DNA of 64,000 nucleotides. It comes from Bubalus kerabau. Lineage: Eukaryota > Chordata > Mammalia > Artiodactyla > Bovidae. Both the position numbers and the translations under genes were made by a program. Location: NCBI RefSeq assembly GCF_029407905.1, contig NC_073641.1:13933001-13997000 (forward strand), read 5' to 3'. Within the stretch, counting starts at the first letter, position 1. Every line of letters begins with the position of its first letter. The notes under the pieces are model-generated. The model worked only from the letters and a program-made list of their open reading frames with translations, was not told the origin of the DNA and made no database searches. Below, one piece after another: positions 21,911 through 32,510 of this stretch.

Positions 21911-24634
21911 TAATCACTTTTAGGGTGATTGTTCTGGTCTTGCTGTCTTACACATCACTGTTCTCAAGCACCTACCTTAGGTTCATCAAATCATTCAAGG
22001 AGAAAGGAAGAGGAGGGACTAAATGAATTAGGGTCCATTTACATTTAACATCTATCTATACAAGTGAACACAGTCAAGTAATTTGTTTCTAAAACTCAAT
22101 TTTCTTAAGTGTAAAAGGGGAATGTAATACATTTAGAATATTTCTTTTCTAGTATGTATAACTCTACATGAAATCTAAATGCAGAATTGGTCTTAGGTCA
22201 GTAAACAATTTGCATTCACCCAAAATAAGCTAACCTTTCTAAATTTTAAAAAACTGAATATTAAATATCAATTTGTGTTAAAAATTAATTTACCTTTAAA
22301 GTTTCACACTGTGAGATTAATATTCCACAATGAAATTTCATTTAATCCCCACTTTTATCCTTGAGCTACTATTTTCAGCTGCACATTTTCATCTATATAT
22401 ATTTTTGCTTATATTCACTATGACAATCTGTGTTTTCTCATCTATTCGCTCAGGTTGACTTAAAATACATCCAGATATTTTGGGGATGAAACTATTGCAC
22501 TGACCTTATAAAGTAAAATCTTCCAGAAAGAAATTGTTTAGACTTGTACATTTTACCTATTTGTTAAATTATCCCACCTGGCTTTATTCCAGGCAAAGTC
22601 ATTTCTTGTCCCTGTAGATTTAATCAAATATACATCGCAAGCACACAGACATATTAAGCCACCATTCAGTAGGTTGACTCACTCGTTCTTATAGTTATGA
22701 TAAAGTCATCTGGAAAAACAAACTCAAGCTGTTAACCAGTGAGAACTAATCCCAGATTCAAAATCCAGTCCGTGAAGGGGCCGTACCACTGTGGCCATGA
22801 ACATTCGGTCGTGTACATGTTCCCCCTAAGGCTGTGGGTGACAAGGCTGATGAAAAGGAATGGGGAATATTGAGCCTCCAAGATTGCTCACCAAATGTGG
22901 TGACTGGCTCGAACAAGCAATTCTATACAGGACCCAGAGTCTTTGGCAGCCCTTAGGGCAGCTTCTGCCTTTGGTGGCAAAACAGAGTTTGGTTTTTTGT
23001 TTTTTTTTTTTTCATTGTTTTTTGAAACAGGATGAGTATAATCATTTTTTAGCGTTGGCTCCTTTGTGTTACAGACAGTCTGTTAGCACACATTTTCAGA
23101 TCCAGTTCAAAAAGGAAACAAAATAGAAGTGTGGATGCATGTTAATTACCCAAAAACATGGCGCACCAGATGGCCACCAAGGTCTGCTTCTGTCTAGTAG
23201 GTAAATAATGCTTCCCAATCCCTTTGTCCTCTTTGAAAACCAAATTGTGAATTGTTTTCCCTCCAATTACTGTTAACACAGGAGGTAACCAAGGGCAACA
23301 AGAAAGCTACATGTACAAGTGGACCAGAGCAAAACAGCAAACTTTTTTTTTTTTTTCTCTCTTGCTAAATTCTGCAGAATTTATTGGGTCCAGAAAAAGT
23401 CAAGAAAAATTCTTAAAATGCCAAAAAAGCATGGAATTGGGCCTTCAGTCAAGGCTCCAACACCAGAGAAAAAGAATTTATTTTTCCAAGCACACATAAT
23501 GTTTCAGGTCTTGTCTGCCTCTTTGATATAGGTGTGATGATTTTGACTTTAAGGTTCCCCTCACTAGTCTGTGTAATGAGCCCTCTTGTATTACTCACGG
23601 AAGATTTTAAACTTAAGTCATTATATACAGTCCTGGTCCATTTTAAGAAAAACAAAACTTGCACTTTTAAAATGTCCTTCTGCCAAGCAGAAGTAATATC
23701 ATAAATTCTGCATGACATTTCTTTCACTACATAGTACCCCAGTGTGCTCCATGGTAGAAAGCATTACCTTCCATAATATGTCTGTAGACCTGAGGGGCAG
23801 ACAGTAGATTTGTAATATTGACTTTGGTCCTTCCTTCTCTGATTGTCCCTTTCTTTTTCCCTCATCAAGTGGGTAATTAGCTTTCCATTTATGGCTGTGA
23901 AAAAGGAATATGTCAGGTAGGAGAGTAGAAATAATGTGCAAGTCTTTGGTTTTTATAAAATTTAAAAAAAAAACAGATCATAGAATAACTTAGTGGCTCA
24001 GGATATAGATCAAATAATTAGGAGAATCTGGGAAGAAAGCATAGCTTCTCTACTTTAGGGAAGGAGTTCCATGTGCCAGCACACATGCAATTAGAGGAGA
24101 TACCAGACAAGACAGACCAGGCACATAAAGAACCATGGCCTCCCAGTGCGACCAGTGATGATGAATGCTCAGGACCAGGCTACAGCATGAACACTGCAAC
24201 CATTCCTTGCATATTTAAGGACAAATGCTCCTTCTTCCCAAGCTCTGGCATCGTGTGCATTTCACATACTTACGCTTAATCCCAGGAAAAGAAGCAAAGG
24301 ACGGAAGAGAGATCCTTAAATTGATTGAGGATATTTTTACCCTTCCTGGGAGAATAAGGTCTCAAATAAAAATCAGGCTGAGTTTGAGGAAAATAAAAAG
24401 TTTATTTTGTGTAACTGAGTTTGCTGATGGAGGGCCAAACCTGTTGCCTTTATAAAGACAATCTTGAAGTTTGGGAGAAGGTGACTAGGGGGAGTAGAAA
24501 GACATTTCATAAATGAACTTGGACAGATGAAAATAAACAGATTAACAATTCTACTGAGGGAATTCTCACATTTAAGAATGTTGGTCATGCCATGTATGAG
24601 TTTCCTGTATGCCGTGAGCTTTGCCTGTGCTGAC
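21911..24634. other. Unassigned AT-rich sequence
   Basis: No gene is supported. Homopolymer runs occur at about 23000-23012 (T), 23342-23356 (T) and 23965-23974 (A). Several 60-90 codon frames exist on both strands. None shows a motif I recognise. I considered a processed pseudogene around 22760-23500 but could not name one. Confidence 0.45.
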
Positions 24635-24742
24635 TTACCCACTCCTCTTAACAACTTTATGAGGATAGCAGGATTGTTATCTCCTGTTAGCAGATTAGGA
24701 GAGTGATGTTCATGGAAGGAAATGACTTGCCTGGGATTCAAA
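24635..24742 (-). mobile_element. MIR fragment
   Basis: The plus strand reads part of MIR in reverse (cctcttaacaactttatgag, then a degenerate core and gaaatgacttgcctggg). Divergent. Confidence 0.5.
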
Positions 24743-24749
24743 AATAGGC

Positions 24750-24973
24750 TCCTGTTGCTGTGCCATACTCAGTCATGTCCAACTCTTTGTGACACCATGG
24801 ACTGTAGCCTGTGAGGCTCCTCTGTCCATGGAATTTTCCAGGCAAGAATACTGGAGTGGGTTGCCATTTTCTACTCCAGGGGAATCTCCCTGACCCAGGG
24901 ATCAAACCCATGTCTTCTGTGTCTCTTGCATTGGCAGGTAGATTCTCTACCACTGAGACACCTAGGTAACCAG
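24750..24973 (-). mobile_element. Bov-tA SINE
   Basis: The minus strand gives a tRNA head (gtctcagtggtagagaatct), a B-box region with gggtttgatccctg, the gaaaatggcaacccactcc body and a BovB-like tail ending near 24760. Near full length. Confidence 0.9.
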
Positions 24974-25156
24974 GAAAACTGGGCTAGTAGGAAATTTAAT
25001 GTGCTGAAGGCAAGATATTCACCGTGCTCTGCTGCATCGAAAACAAGCAGAACTGATGCAGAGTGGGAGGGGCTATTTAAAGCATCCTCCTCTTAGTCCC
25101 TCAATTGCCTTTGCTCAGAATCCAAGCAGAAGAGGGAGCTAGAACTAGTGCCATCT

Positions 25157-25473
25157 GCCTTATGCTTTAAAGTTGCTCAGTTGTGTCTGACTCTTTGTGA
25201 TAACATGGACTAAAATAGTCCATGGAATTCTCCAGGCAGGGATACTGGAGTGGATAGCCTTTCCCTTCTCCAGGGGATCTTCCGAACCCAGGGATCAGAC
25301 CCAGGTCTCCCACTGCAGGAGGCTTCTTTACCAGCTGAGCCACAGGGGAAGCCCAAGAATACTGGAGTGGGTGGCCTATTCCTTCTCCAGTGGATCGTCC
25401 CAACCCAGGAATTGAACCGGGGTCTCCTGCATTGCAGGCAGATTCTTTACCAACTGAGCTATCAGGGAATCCC
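25157..25473 (-). mobile_element. Dimeric Bov-tA SINE with target duplication
   Basis: On the minus strand a first tRNA head (agctcagttggtaaagaatc) with part of the body (25473 down to 25355) is followed by a second complete head (ggctcagctggtaaagaagc), body and tail (25354 down to 25157). One perfect 10-bp repeat, agtgccatct, flanks the whole at 25147-25156 and 25474-25483, so the two heads arrived together as one insertion. Confidence 0.9.
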
Positions 25474-26558
25474 AGTGCCATCTAAAACATCAAATTTATT
25501 GTGACCCACTTATTTCTTCTACTTCCCATTCTCTCTATGGTGTGATTAGGGTTAATTACTCCTCAATAACACTAGCAGTTTGCAGAACAAGATGGCAAAG
25601 AAGTAGGTGGACATGGAGTACATCTCTCTCCATGGATACATCAGGAATACACCTTCAGACACAGAAGTGCATGCAGAACACCAGCTGAGGAGGACAGTAG
25701 TACCTGACGAGGGGAAAAGAATATATAGAACCATATAAAACTCAGTAGGATGAAGGAACTAGGGGAAAAACATGAGTGTTAGTAGGACTGGACCTGCCCT
25801 CGGTGGGTGGGGGAACTAAAGCAGGGGTCTGATCCCCACATCCTGACAATTATCTGACTCAGAGGAGAAACATTTAAGGCTGAGAGTGAAACAGCTGATC
25901 TGTGGCAGCCTAAATGGAATGAGAATCAGACAGTCCTTGCTGCAGCCATACATATGGTAGGGAGGAACACAGGTCTCCTGGAAGGGGCAGTGGATGGGAG
26001 CTGGAGTTTAGGGCTTGTGGAGAAATCCCAGGGCAAGGGCTTTTGTTGACTGTGGAGAGACGGCTCAAGGGGATGCGAGGGATGAGATTGTGGTGGGAAA
26101 TGCCTGTGGAGGAAAGCCAGGCAGCCATGGAAGCAAGGCAATACTGCTGAGTCATCCATAGGGGGTGGAGCTATCACCATAGCCTCTCTCTCTCCACATG
26201 CCAGCATCAGCAGCTGAACAATAGAGAGGCTGGCCCGTCAAATGCCTGATACGTTGAACTGCAGAGTAGGACCCCACCCAGGGTGCCCCTTTAAGTGCCT
26301 GACAAGCCGAACAACAGAGAAGGACCTCAGGCAAGGGATCCCTTCTAAGTGCCTGAATGGGTGGAGCTATGGAGAAAGACTGGCCAAAGAGGCCTTCTGA
26401 TCACCAGCTACAAGAGGCTTGAAAAAAGACTCTGATGGGGCCGTAACTCCTGCCATGGAGGCAGTCCATGTCCCTGAACACTTGGCACCGCCAGGGTCCC
26501 CGCAAGCCAAGCAGTTGTGCCACCTTCACGCTTAACTCTCACTGGGGCAGAGTTGCCA

Positions 26559-26582
26559 CAAGCACACACACACACACACACA
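26559..26582. repeat. (AC)n microsatellite within the L1 5' UTR
   Basis: About 11 AC units in the promoter half of the L1-BT element. Confidence 0.9.
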
Positions 26583-26611
26583 AAATCTTGTGTCATGCCC
26601 ACAGGGTCCCT

Positions 26612-26735
26612 TCAGTCCAGCTGGACTCTTTGCGACCCTGCAGACTGTGGGCTGCCAGGCTTCTCTGTCAGGGAGGGGGTCTCCAGGCAGGAACACGGGC
26701 GCACACCGGCCAACACTGGCTGCCATGCCCTTCCA
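26612..26735 (-). repeat. BovA-like segment inside the L1 5' UTR
   Basis: The plus strand reads ctggactctttgcgaccctg, then cagactgtgggctgccaggc and ttctctgtcaggg, which parallels a minus-strand BovA/BovB 3' region (gactctttgcgacccc, gactgtagcccaccaggc, tcctctgtccatggg). It is more diverged than the SINEs elsewhere in the window, and no flanking repeat was found. It may be an ancestral component of this L1 lineage's 5' UTR. Confidence 0.55.
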
Positions 26736-27424
26736 GAGCACTGTGTTTCCTGCTGCCCCAGCCGCCAACCCCCCTGAGTACCTGGTGCTGCCAGGACCCC
26801 TGCGACCCAAGCAGCTGCACCACCTCCACACCCGCCCTCACAGGGGCAGACCCAAGTCCTCCAGGGCAGTCCCAGGAGCTAAGCCTCAGTAGGCGACCCA
26901 CATGTAGAGGTGGAAATAAGACCACAATTGAAACCCGGGGACAGTGTGGCTAAGGAAGAGGACCCAAAACCTTCCCACCAGCTGTACAAGCTGCAGATTA
27001 AATCCACACAATCAACTAAGCAGACTCTGTGTCTATGGAATATAAAGGCCATTGAGAGCTCCCACAAAAGAAAGTGCACTAGCTCTGATAGCTGCGGACA
27101 TTGGAGGCAAGAACACACAGGAGTAGGACCAGATTAGGATCTGAGCTGCCCCCACGGCAGGCCCAGAGGTCAGCACAGTGCTGGAGGGCATCCTAGGGAG
27201 GTGAGGTGGACTGCGATTCGGAGCCCAGGAAAGGACTCTGACAGCAGTGACTCCAGAACAACATTGATTATTCTTAGGTTTTAACTAGTTCTGTAGATTC
27301 TTTTGGATTTTTTTCTTTTTTCTTTTCCCTTTCTTTCCCCCTCTGTTGTAGTTGTCAGTTTTATTGGCACTAAGAAATCCAATTACGTTTTTAAGCTTTT
27401 TTTTTTCTTAGACACATTTTTTTT

Positions 27425-28375
27425 TTTATTGTTGTCATAAACCTCAGCCTGTACGTTGGGCTTTTGCAATTCTCCAGTTTTCCTCTTTTTTTAATTTTAA
27501 TTTTTTAAACCTATTATTATTTTTTCTACATTTATTCCTTTGTTTGCTTTCCCTTCTGTTCTTTTCCCCTTGCAGTTAATCTTTAACGTATATAAATCTT
27601 CTTTATCTACCTCTATTTAACTTTGTGTATCTATTCTTTCTTTCTTTTCTTTCTCTCCTTTCCTCTCAACATGTTAGTTTTATTTTCATTGCTTTATTCC
27701 CCAATTGGCACCTTGCTTTAGTTTTGTTTTCCAGTTTGTGCTTTAATAGTTTTCTTCTGGTAGATATAATTTTTGGTTTCCTTTGTTCACCGGGTCAATC
27801 TATTGTACTTAATTTTTGTTGGACTGTTTTGATTTTGCTTACAAGTGTATATGTATATGTGTATATTCAGTCACACTTTGTACTGTTGCTATAAAACTCT
27901 GCCTCTACACTGGGCTTTTGAAGTTCTGTGGAGTTTTTCTTTTTTTCCCCTTTTTTATTTCTTCTTCTGTTTTTTCTCTTTTTTCTGTGTTATAATTTTA
28001 ATTTTTAATTTTTTAACCTATTATATTCTTTCTGCATTTATTCCTTTGTTTGCCTTTCCCACTGTTCTTTTCCCCTTGCAGTTAATCTTTAATGTATATA
28101 AGTCATCTTCATCTATAACTTGGCATATCTATTCTTTCTTTCTTTTCTTTGCTCTCAACATATTTGTTCGTTTTGCTTTCATTGCTTTATTCCCCATTTG
28201 CTGCCTTGCTTTAGCTTTGTTTTCCAGTTTGTGCTTAAGATAGTTTTGTTCTTAACTGGTAAATATAAATTTTGATTTCCTTTGTTTGCCAGATCAATAG
28301 ACTGTACTTTATTTTTGTTGAACTGTTTTGACTTTGCTCATGGGTAGATATGTATATGTGTATATTCCATTATTT
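27425..28375 (+). repeat. Two-copy tandem duplication, unit about 450-500 bp, in T-rich L1 5' UTR
   Basis: Landmarks occur twice in the same order: gttgtcataaacct/gttgctataaaact (27431, 27885), ccccttgcagttaatcttta (27567, 28073), gctttattcccca (27691, 28184), ggactgtttt/gaactgtttt (27821, 28320), and tgtatatgtgtatatt. The spacing drifts between 454 and 506 because of indels, so the duplication is not very recent. Confidence 0.85.
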
Positions 28376-28830
28376 TAATTATTATTTGCCTGATTTTGTA
28401 ACCGCCATTTGTCTGGGGTTCATCTTTGGTTTCTTATTTTTGGATATTTGTTTTACTCTCCCTTAATGCCATAACAAACCACTTGTGGAATCTTTGTTCC
28501 TGACCAGAGATCAAACCCTGAGCCTTTGAAGTGGGAGCACTGACTCCAAGACCCTAGACAACCAGAGAACTAACCCTAGGGAGTATCAAATAGTGAGAAC
28601 TCACACAAAGGAAACCACTTAAATACAAGACCTGGCATCACCCAACCACCAGTAGCACCCTGTGAAGGATGCCTCATGTAAACAACAAACAAAACAAAAA
28701 TACAAACCCAGTCATCAGCAGACAGGAGTTCCACCTCCCGCAGCCTTGCCCATCAGAGGAAAAACAACCAAACAAACAAAAACTCAGCACAAATTTCACC
28801 TATACGAAGCTCACACAAACCACTGATGGC

Positions 28831-29280
28831 TAACAAACACATGAAAAGATGCTCAACATAGCTCATTTATTAGAGAAATCCAAATCAAAACTACAATGCG
28901 ATATCACTTCACACCAGTCAGAATGGCCCCCATCAAAAAGTCTACAAACTAAATGCTGGAAAGGGTGTGGAGAAAAGAGAAAACTCTTACACTGTTGGTG
29001 GGGATGTAAATTCATACAGCCACCATGGAAGACAGTATGGAGACTCCTTAAAAAACTAGGAATAAAACCACCATATGACCCAGCAATCCCACTCCTAGGC
29101 ATATACCCTGAGGAAACCAAAATTGAATGAGACACATGTATCCCATTGTTCACTGCAACACTATTTATAATAGCTAGAGCATGTAAGCAACCTAGATGTC
29201 CATCGACAGATGAATGGAAAAATAAGTTGTGGTACATATACACAATGGAATATTACTCAGCCATAAAAAGGCACATATCT
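28831..29280 (+). pseudogene. L1 ORF2 C-terminal fragment
   Basis: The frame at 28849-29130 keeps the C-terminal ORF2p landmarks [16 protein letters not shown] and [17 protein letters not shown], then stops. The next frame from 29146 holds [15 protein letters not shown], the conserved extreme C-terminus. The endonuclease and RT domains are not present, so there is no activity. Confidence 0.85.
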
Positions 29281-29767
29281 GGGTCAGTTCTACTGAGGTT
29301 GATGAACCTAGAACCTATTATACAGAGTGAAGTGAGGCAGAAAGAGAAAGATAAATACTGTATTCTAACACATATATATGGATCTAGAAAAATGGTACTG
29401 AAGAATTTATTTACAGAGCAGCAATGGAGAAACAGACATAGAGAATAGACTTATGGACATGGGGAGGGAGAGAAGAGGGTGAGGTGTATGGAAAGAGTAA
29501 CATGGAAACTTACATTACCAAATGTAAAATAGATAGCCAACAGGAATTTGCTGTATGGCTCAGAAAACTCAAACAGGGGCTCTGTGTCAACCTAGAGGGC
29601 TGGGATGGAGAGGAAGATGGGAGGGAGTTTCAAAAAGGAGGGGATATATGGATACCTATGGCTGATTCATGTTGAGATTTGACAGAAAACAGCAAAATTC
29701 TGTAAAACAATTATCCTTCAATGAAAAATAAATAAATTAAAAATAAAACAAACAAAAAATACTAGCA

Positions 29768-30667
29768 TTTTTAGTGTCTAAGGTAAAATGCTATGTAACT
29801 GAAAAACAGGGCATAGAATTAAACCTTTCTCTCCTTTTGGAAACACATATAGTATAATGAAGACTCAGCTCTTTTTTTGTAAGGTCAGAAAATCATTCTT
29901 TTGTAAATATTAAGGAGGAAAGTATCAGTTTTTACAAAAAGGAAATTTAAGAAGAGGAATGGCTGTCTATTAAATTATAAGTCAAGGAAACAAAATAAAT
30001 TTTGTTGAAAAAATTAAAGGTTATACATTGGTCAGAACTAATGAGGGAAAAGAATGAAACTTCCTCTCTTTGTACCTTTTTGCTTTCCTCTCTGACATCA
30101 AGGATAATTTTTCATTTTATATAAATTGACTCAGTTTTAAGTAGCACCTTCCAATAGACAGAGAATCTCATAAGAAATATGGATTCAACTTCCAGATGAC
30201 CAACTGGTTGGCCCAGTTTCCAGGACAGAAGCCAAGATTTGATTTAAAATAAAGAACCAGATAGTTTCTCAGCAAAGTTTGTTGCCTGATTATCCAGAGA
30301 GCCTGCTCAAGACTCCAGTTTAATTTGTCCAAGGCACACTTTGTAGTTTTCCACTCATTACAGCTTGCAACAACATGCCATATGATTTATGTCTTCTTTC
30401 AAACGTAAGCTCACCTTGCCCGGATGGGCAGTTTTCCTCCTGCCTTGCTGGCTTCCTTTTCTAAGGCTCCTTTAGCTATTCATTCTTTAACAGTGGAATT
30501 CCAAAATTTAACCCTTGTTTCTCTTTTGCACAGCAGAAGACATAGATCTCTCTCTAGAGGATTTCATCAACTGCCGTGGCTTTTGTTACTGTCAGAATGC
30601 TGAAGACTACAAAAGGCACACCTCTAGACCAGACTTCCCTCTGAGCTCCAGCTCCCAATGTCTACAG
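29768..30667. other. Unassigned sequence
   Basis: No gene or repeat recognised in this AT-rich 900-bp stretch. Confidence 0.45.
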
Positions 30668-31012
30668 ACAGCTAACATTTAGTGACTGTTCACCAAGTGC
30701 TCTGACAAGTGCTGTAATGCACATTTTTAATTTAGTCTTTTATATATTATCATATTTTATCCTTTTGTTTTCAAGCATACATATAATATAGATAAGATAT
30801 ACATTCTTATGGAAACTAAAATGATTAAAAAAAATTAATCATATCAGTCTGCTTATTATTCAACTTCCTACACCACCTCATCTCCTGCTCATCCTCAAGT
30901 ATCTATTGTTAGTTTGATGGATGTTCTCATTTAATTTGCACAACTCAGGGGAGGTTCTGTTGTAGTTGTCTCCATTTTAAAGATGGGAAAAAGGATATAT
31001 AAGATTATTTTA
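30668..31012 (-). mobile_element. MIR, two pieces
   Basis: Antisense MIR landmarks appear at 30668-30740 (gctaacatttagtgactgtt, ccaagtgctctgacaagtgc) and again at 30925-31005 (tctcatttaatttgcacaac, ccattttaaagatgggaaa). About 180 bases of unrelated AT-rich sequence separate them. Confidence 0.55.
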
Positions 31013-31019
31013 AAATAAG

Positions 31020-31275
31020 AATGGCATTGAAACATGTATAATATCACGTATGAAACGAGATACCAGTCCAGGTTCGATGCACAATACTGGATGCTTGGGG
31101 CTGATGCACTGGGATGACCCAGAGGGATGGTATGGGGAGGGAGGAGGGATGAGGGTTCAGGATGGGGAACACATGTATACCTGTGGCGGATTCATTTCGA
31201 TATTTGGCAAAACTAATACAATTTTGTAAAGTTTAAAAATAAAATAAAATTAAAAAAATAAATAAATAAATAAAA
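31020..31275 (+). mobile_element. L1-BT 3' UTR, 5'-truncated
   Basis: Contains the late L1-BT 3' end (ggcattgaaacatgtataat, tgcttggggctgatgcactg, gaacacatgtatacctgtgg, ctaatacaattttgtaaag) followed by an (aaat)n-rich tail at about 31235-31275. Confidence 0.85.
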
Positions 31276-31656
31276 TTTATCCAATATTTCATTGATGGTA
31301 ATGACAGCATAGGTAATACAAACTCAGTCCACCTCACTTCAGCACCTCCACTCTTCCATTTCTATATTGTCTACTCAATTGGATATTTCTCAGAGACACA
31401 CCAGCTTCAACTGTCTGAACTTAAACTTATAATTTTCCTGCATTGTACCCACTCATCAAGTCTCATCCTTCTCTTGGGTCTTAATGTCTGCAAGTGACAC
31501 AATCAAATACCTATTTGTTCACTGAGAAAATATAATACCCTTTCATAATTTATAACTAATCACTCGCCAAACCTCACTGATGTGACTCAGAAATCTTTCT
31601 CAGATCTATGAGACTTTTATCATCAGAGGTGCCACCAGAACCTCTTGACTAAATCT
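31276..31656. other. Unassigned sequence
   Basis: No gene or clear repeat seen. Confidence 0.4.
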
Positions 31657-31669
31657 GCTTTCAGATTTG

Positions 31670-31785
31670 CATGTATGAGTGCTAAGTTGCTATAGTCATG
31701 TCCATCTCTTTGCCACCCTATGGACTATGGCCTGTCAGGATCCTCTGTTCTTGTGATTCTGCAGAGAAGAATACTAGAGTGGGTT
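31670..31785 (-). mobile_element. BovA/Bov-tA fragment
   Basis: The minus strand gives the body (acccactctagtattcttct) and tail (ggtggcaaagagatggacat). It is flanked by a decayed direct repeat, gctttcagatttg at 31657-31669 and gcttccagacttg at 31786-31798 (11 of 13 match). Confidence 0.8.
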
Positions 31786-31839
31786 GCTTCCAGACTTGTG
31801 ACCTTCCAAATCACCTCTGCACAACTGCCAAATGGACCT

Positions 31840-32510
31840 TTTAAAAATATTCACAATGAAGTGTCACCCCCCTCCTTAAAGTCTGTGGCTTCCCATTGTC
31901 CTTAGAATACAGTACAAAATCATTGTATGGCTTACAAGGCTCTCTTAGTCCAGTCTCTGCCCACTTCCCTGGCCTTCTTTCAGTCTCTGTCCTCCAGGCA
32001 CTTTGGTCTTCTCTCAGTTCCTCAAACAACTCAATCCCCTTTCAGCCACAGAGGCTTCACATATGCTGTTCCTTGTATTTGGAGCTCTTTTGCCCTCTTT
32101 CTTAACTTTGATAACTCTGTTCAGCATGTGAGCCTTGAGCTGCCCAGGAGAGCCTTTGCTGTCCCTTCAATCTATTTTTAGTTTCACTCTGATATGCTCT
32201 TCTATCATTCTTTCCCTGGAGAAGGAAATGGCAACCCACTCCAGTATTCTTGCCTGGAAAATTCCATGGACAGAGAAGCCTGGTGAGCTGCAGTCCATGG
32301 GGTTGCAAAGAATTGGACACGACTGAGCACATGGTCTCATATCACCTTTTACTTTGGATAAATTTATTCCATTTATCATCACATAATTAATTCACTAGTC
32401 CAAAATAAATATGTTTTCCCTACTAGACCATAAGCTCTAGGAGGACAAGAACATTGTGTCTCTCACTCAACCCTGTGCCTGGAAGATAGCAGGCATCTAA
32501 TGATTTATAA
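31840..32510 (+). mobile_element. L2 LINE 3' region, interrupted by a SINE
   Basis: Resembles the end of L2: aaagtctgtggcttcccatt, acaaggctctcttagtccag, a tgctgttccttgtatttgga region, then after the SINE agaccataagctctaggagg and acaagaacattgtgtctctc. Ancient and divergent. The BovA at 32217-32332 splits it. Confidence 0.6.
32217..32332 (+). mobile_element. BovA SINE, 5'-truncated
   Basis: Contains gagaaggaaatggcaaccca, the attcttgcctggaaaattcc body and the gttgcaaagaattggacacg tail. No tRNA head. Confidence 0.9.

Larger units (their letters stand above)
25578..27260 (+). promoter_or_regulatory. L1-BT 5' UTR, G+C-rich promoter half
   Basis: L1 elements carry an internal RNA polymerase II promoter in the 5' UTR. 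Here this half is clearly G+C-richer than its surroundings and contains an (AC)n run and an embedded SINE-like piece. No YY1 site, TATA box or start site could be assigned with confidence. Activity is inference only. Confidence 0.4.
25578..29760 (+). mobile_element. L1-BT with complete-looking 5' UTR but ORF1 and most of ORF2 missing
   Basis: The left part (25578 to about 28826) matches the ruminant L1 5' UTR as I recall it: a start with gcagaacaagatggc, G+C-rich first 1.7 kb, a T-rich middle and an A-rich end with cacaaaccactg. At 28826-28831 it switches directly to the C-terminal part of ORF2 (gctaacaaacacatgaaaag) and continues to the 3' UTR and A-rich tail. ORF1 and about the first nine-tenths of ORF2 are absent. 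A 7-bp repeat, actagca, lies at 25571-25577 and 29761-29767, and extends to 10 bp with one mismatch. Flanking duplication plus tail suggests a single retrotransposition of an already shortened RNA, but a later deletion cannot be excluded. Confidence 0.75.

Noticed and set aside
22760..23530. Possible processed pseudogene (lysine-rich frames, nearby poly-T/A runs)
   Set aside because: No protein family could be recognised in any frame and there is no convincing target duplication.
25147..25483. Direct repeats separated by spacer, considered as CRISPR-like
   Set aside because: They are two Bov-tA heads plus target duplications. The window is mammalian nuclear DNA.
26468..26953. 161-codon G+C-rich frame with overlapping long frames on both strands
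   Set aside because: Lies wholly in the L1-BT 5' UTR and runs through an (AC)n and a SINE-like stretch.
27300..28440. Hydrophobic Phe/Leu-rich frames suggesting membrane proteins (27625-28243)
   Set aside because: They arise from translating the T-rich part of an L1 5' UTR.
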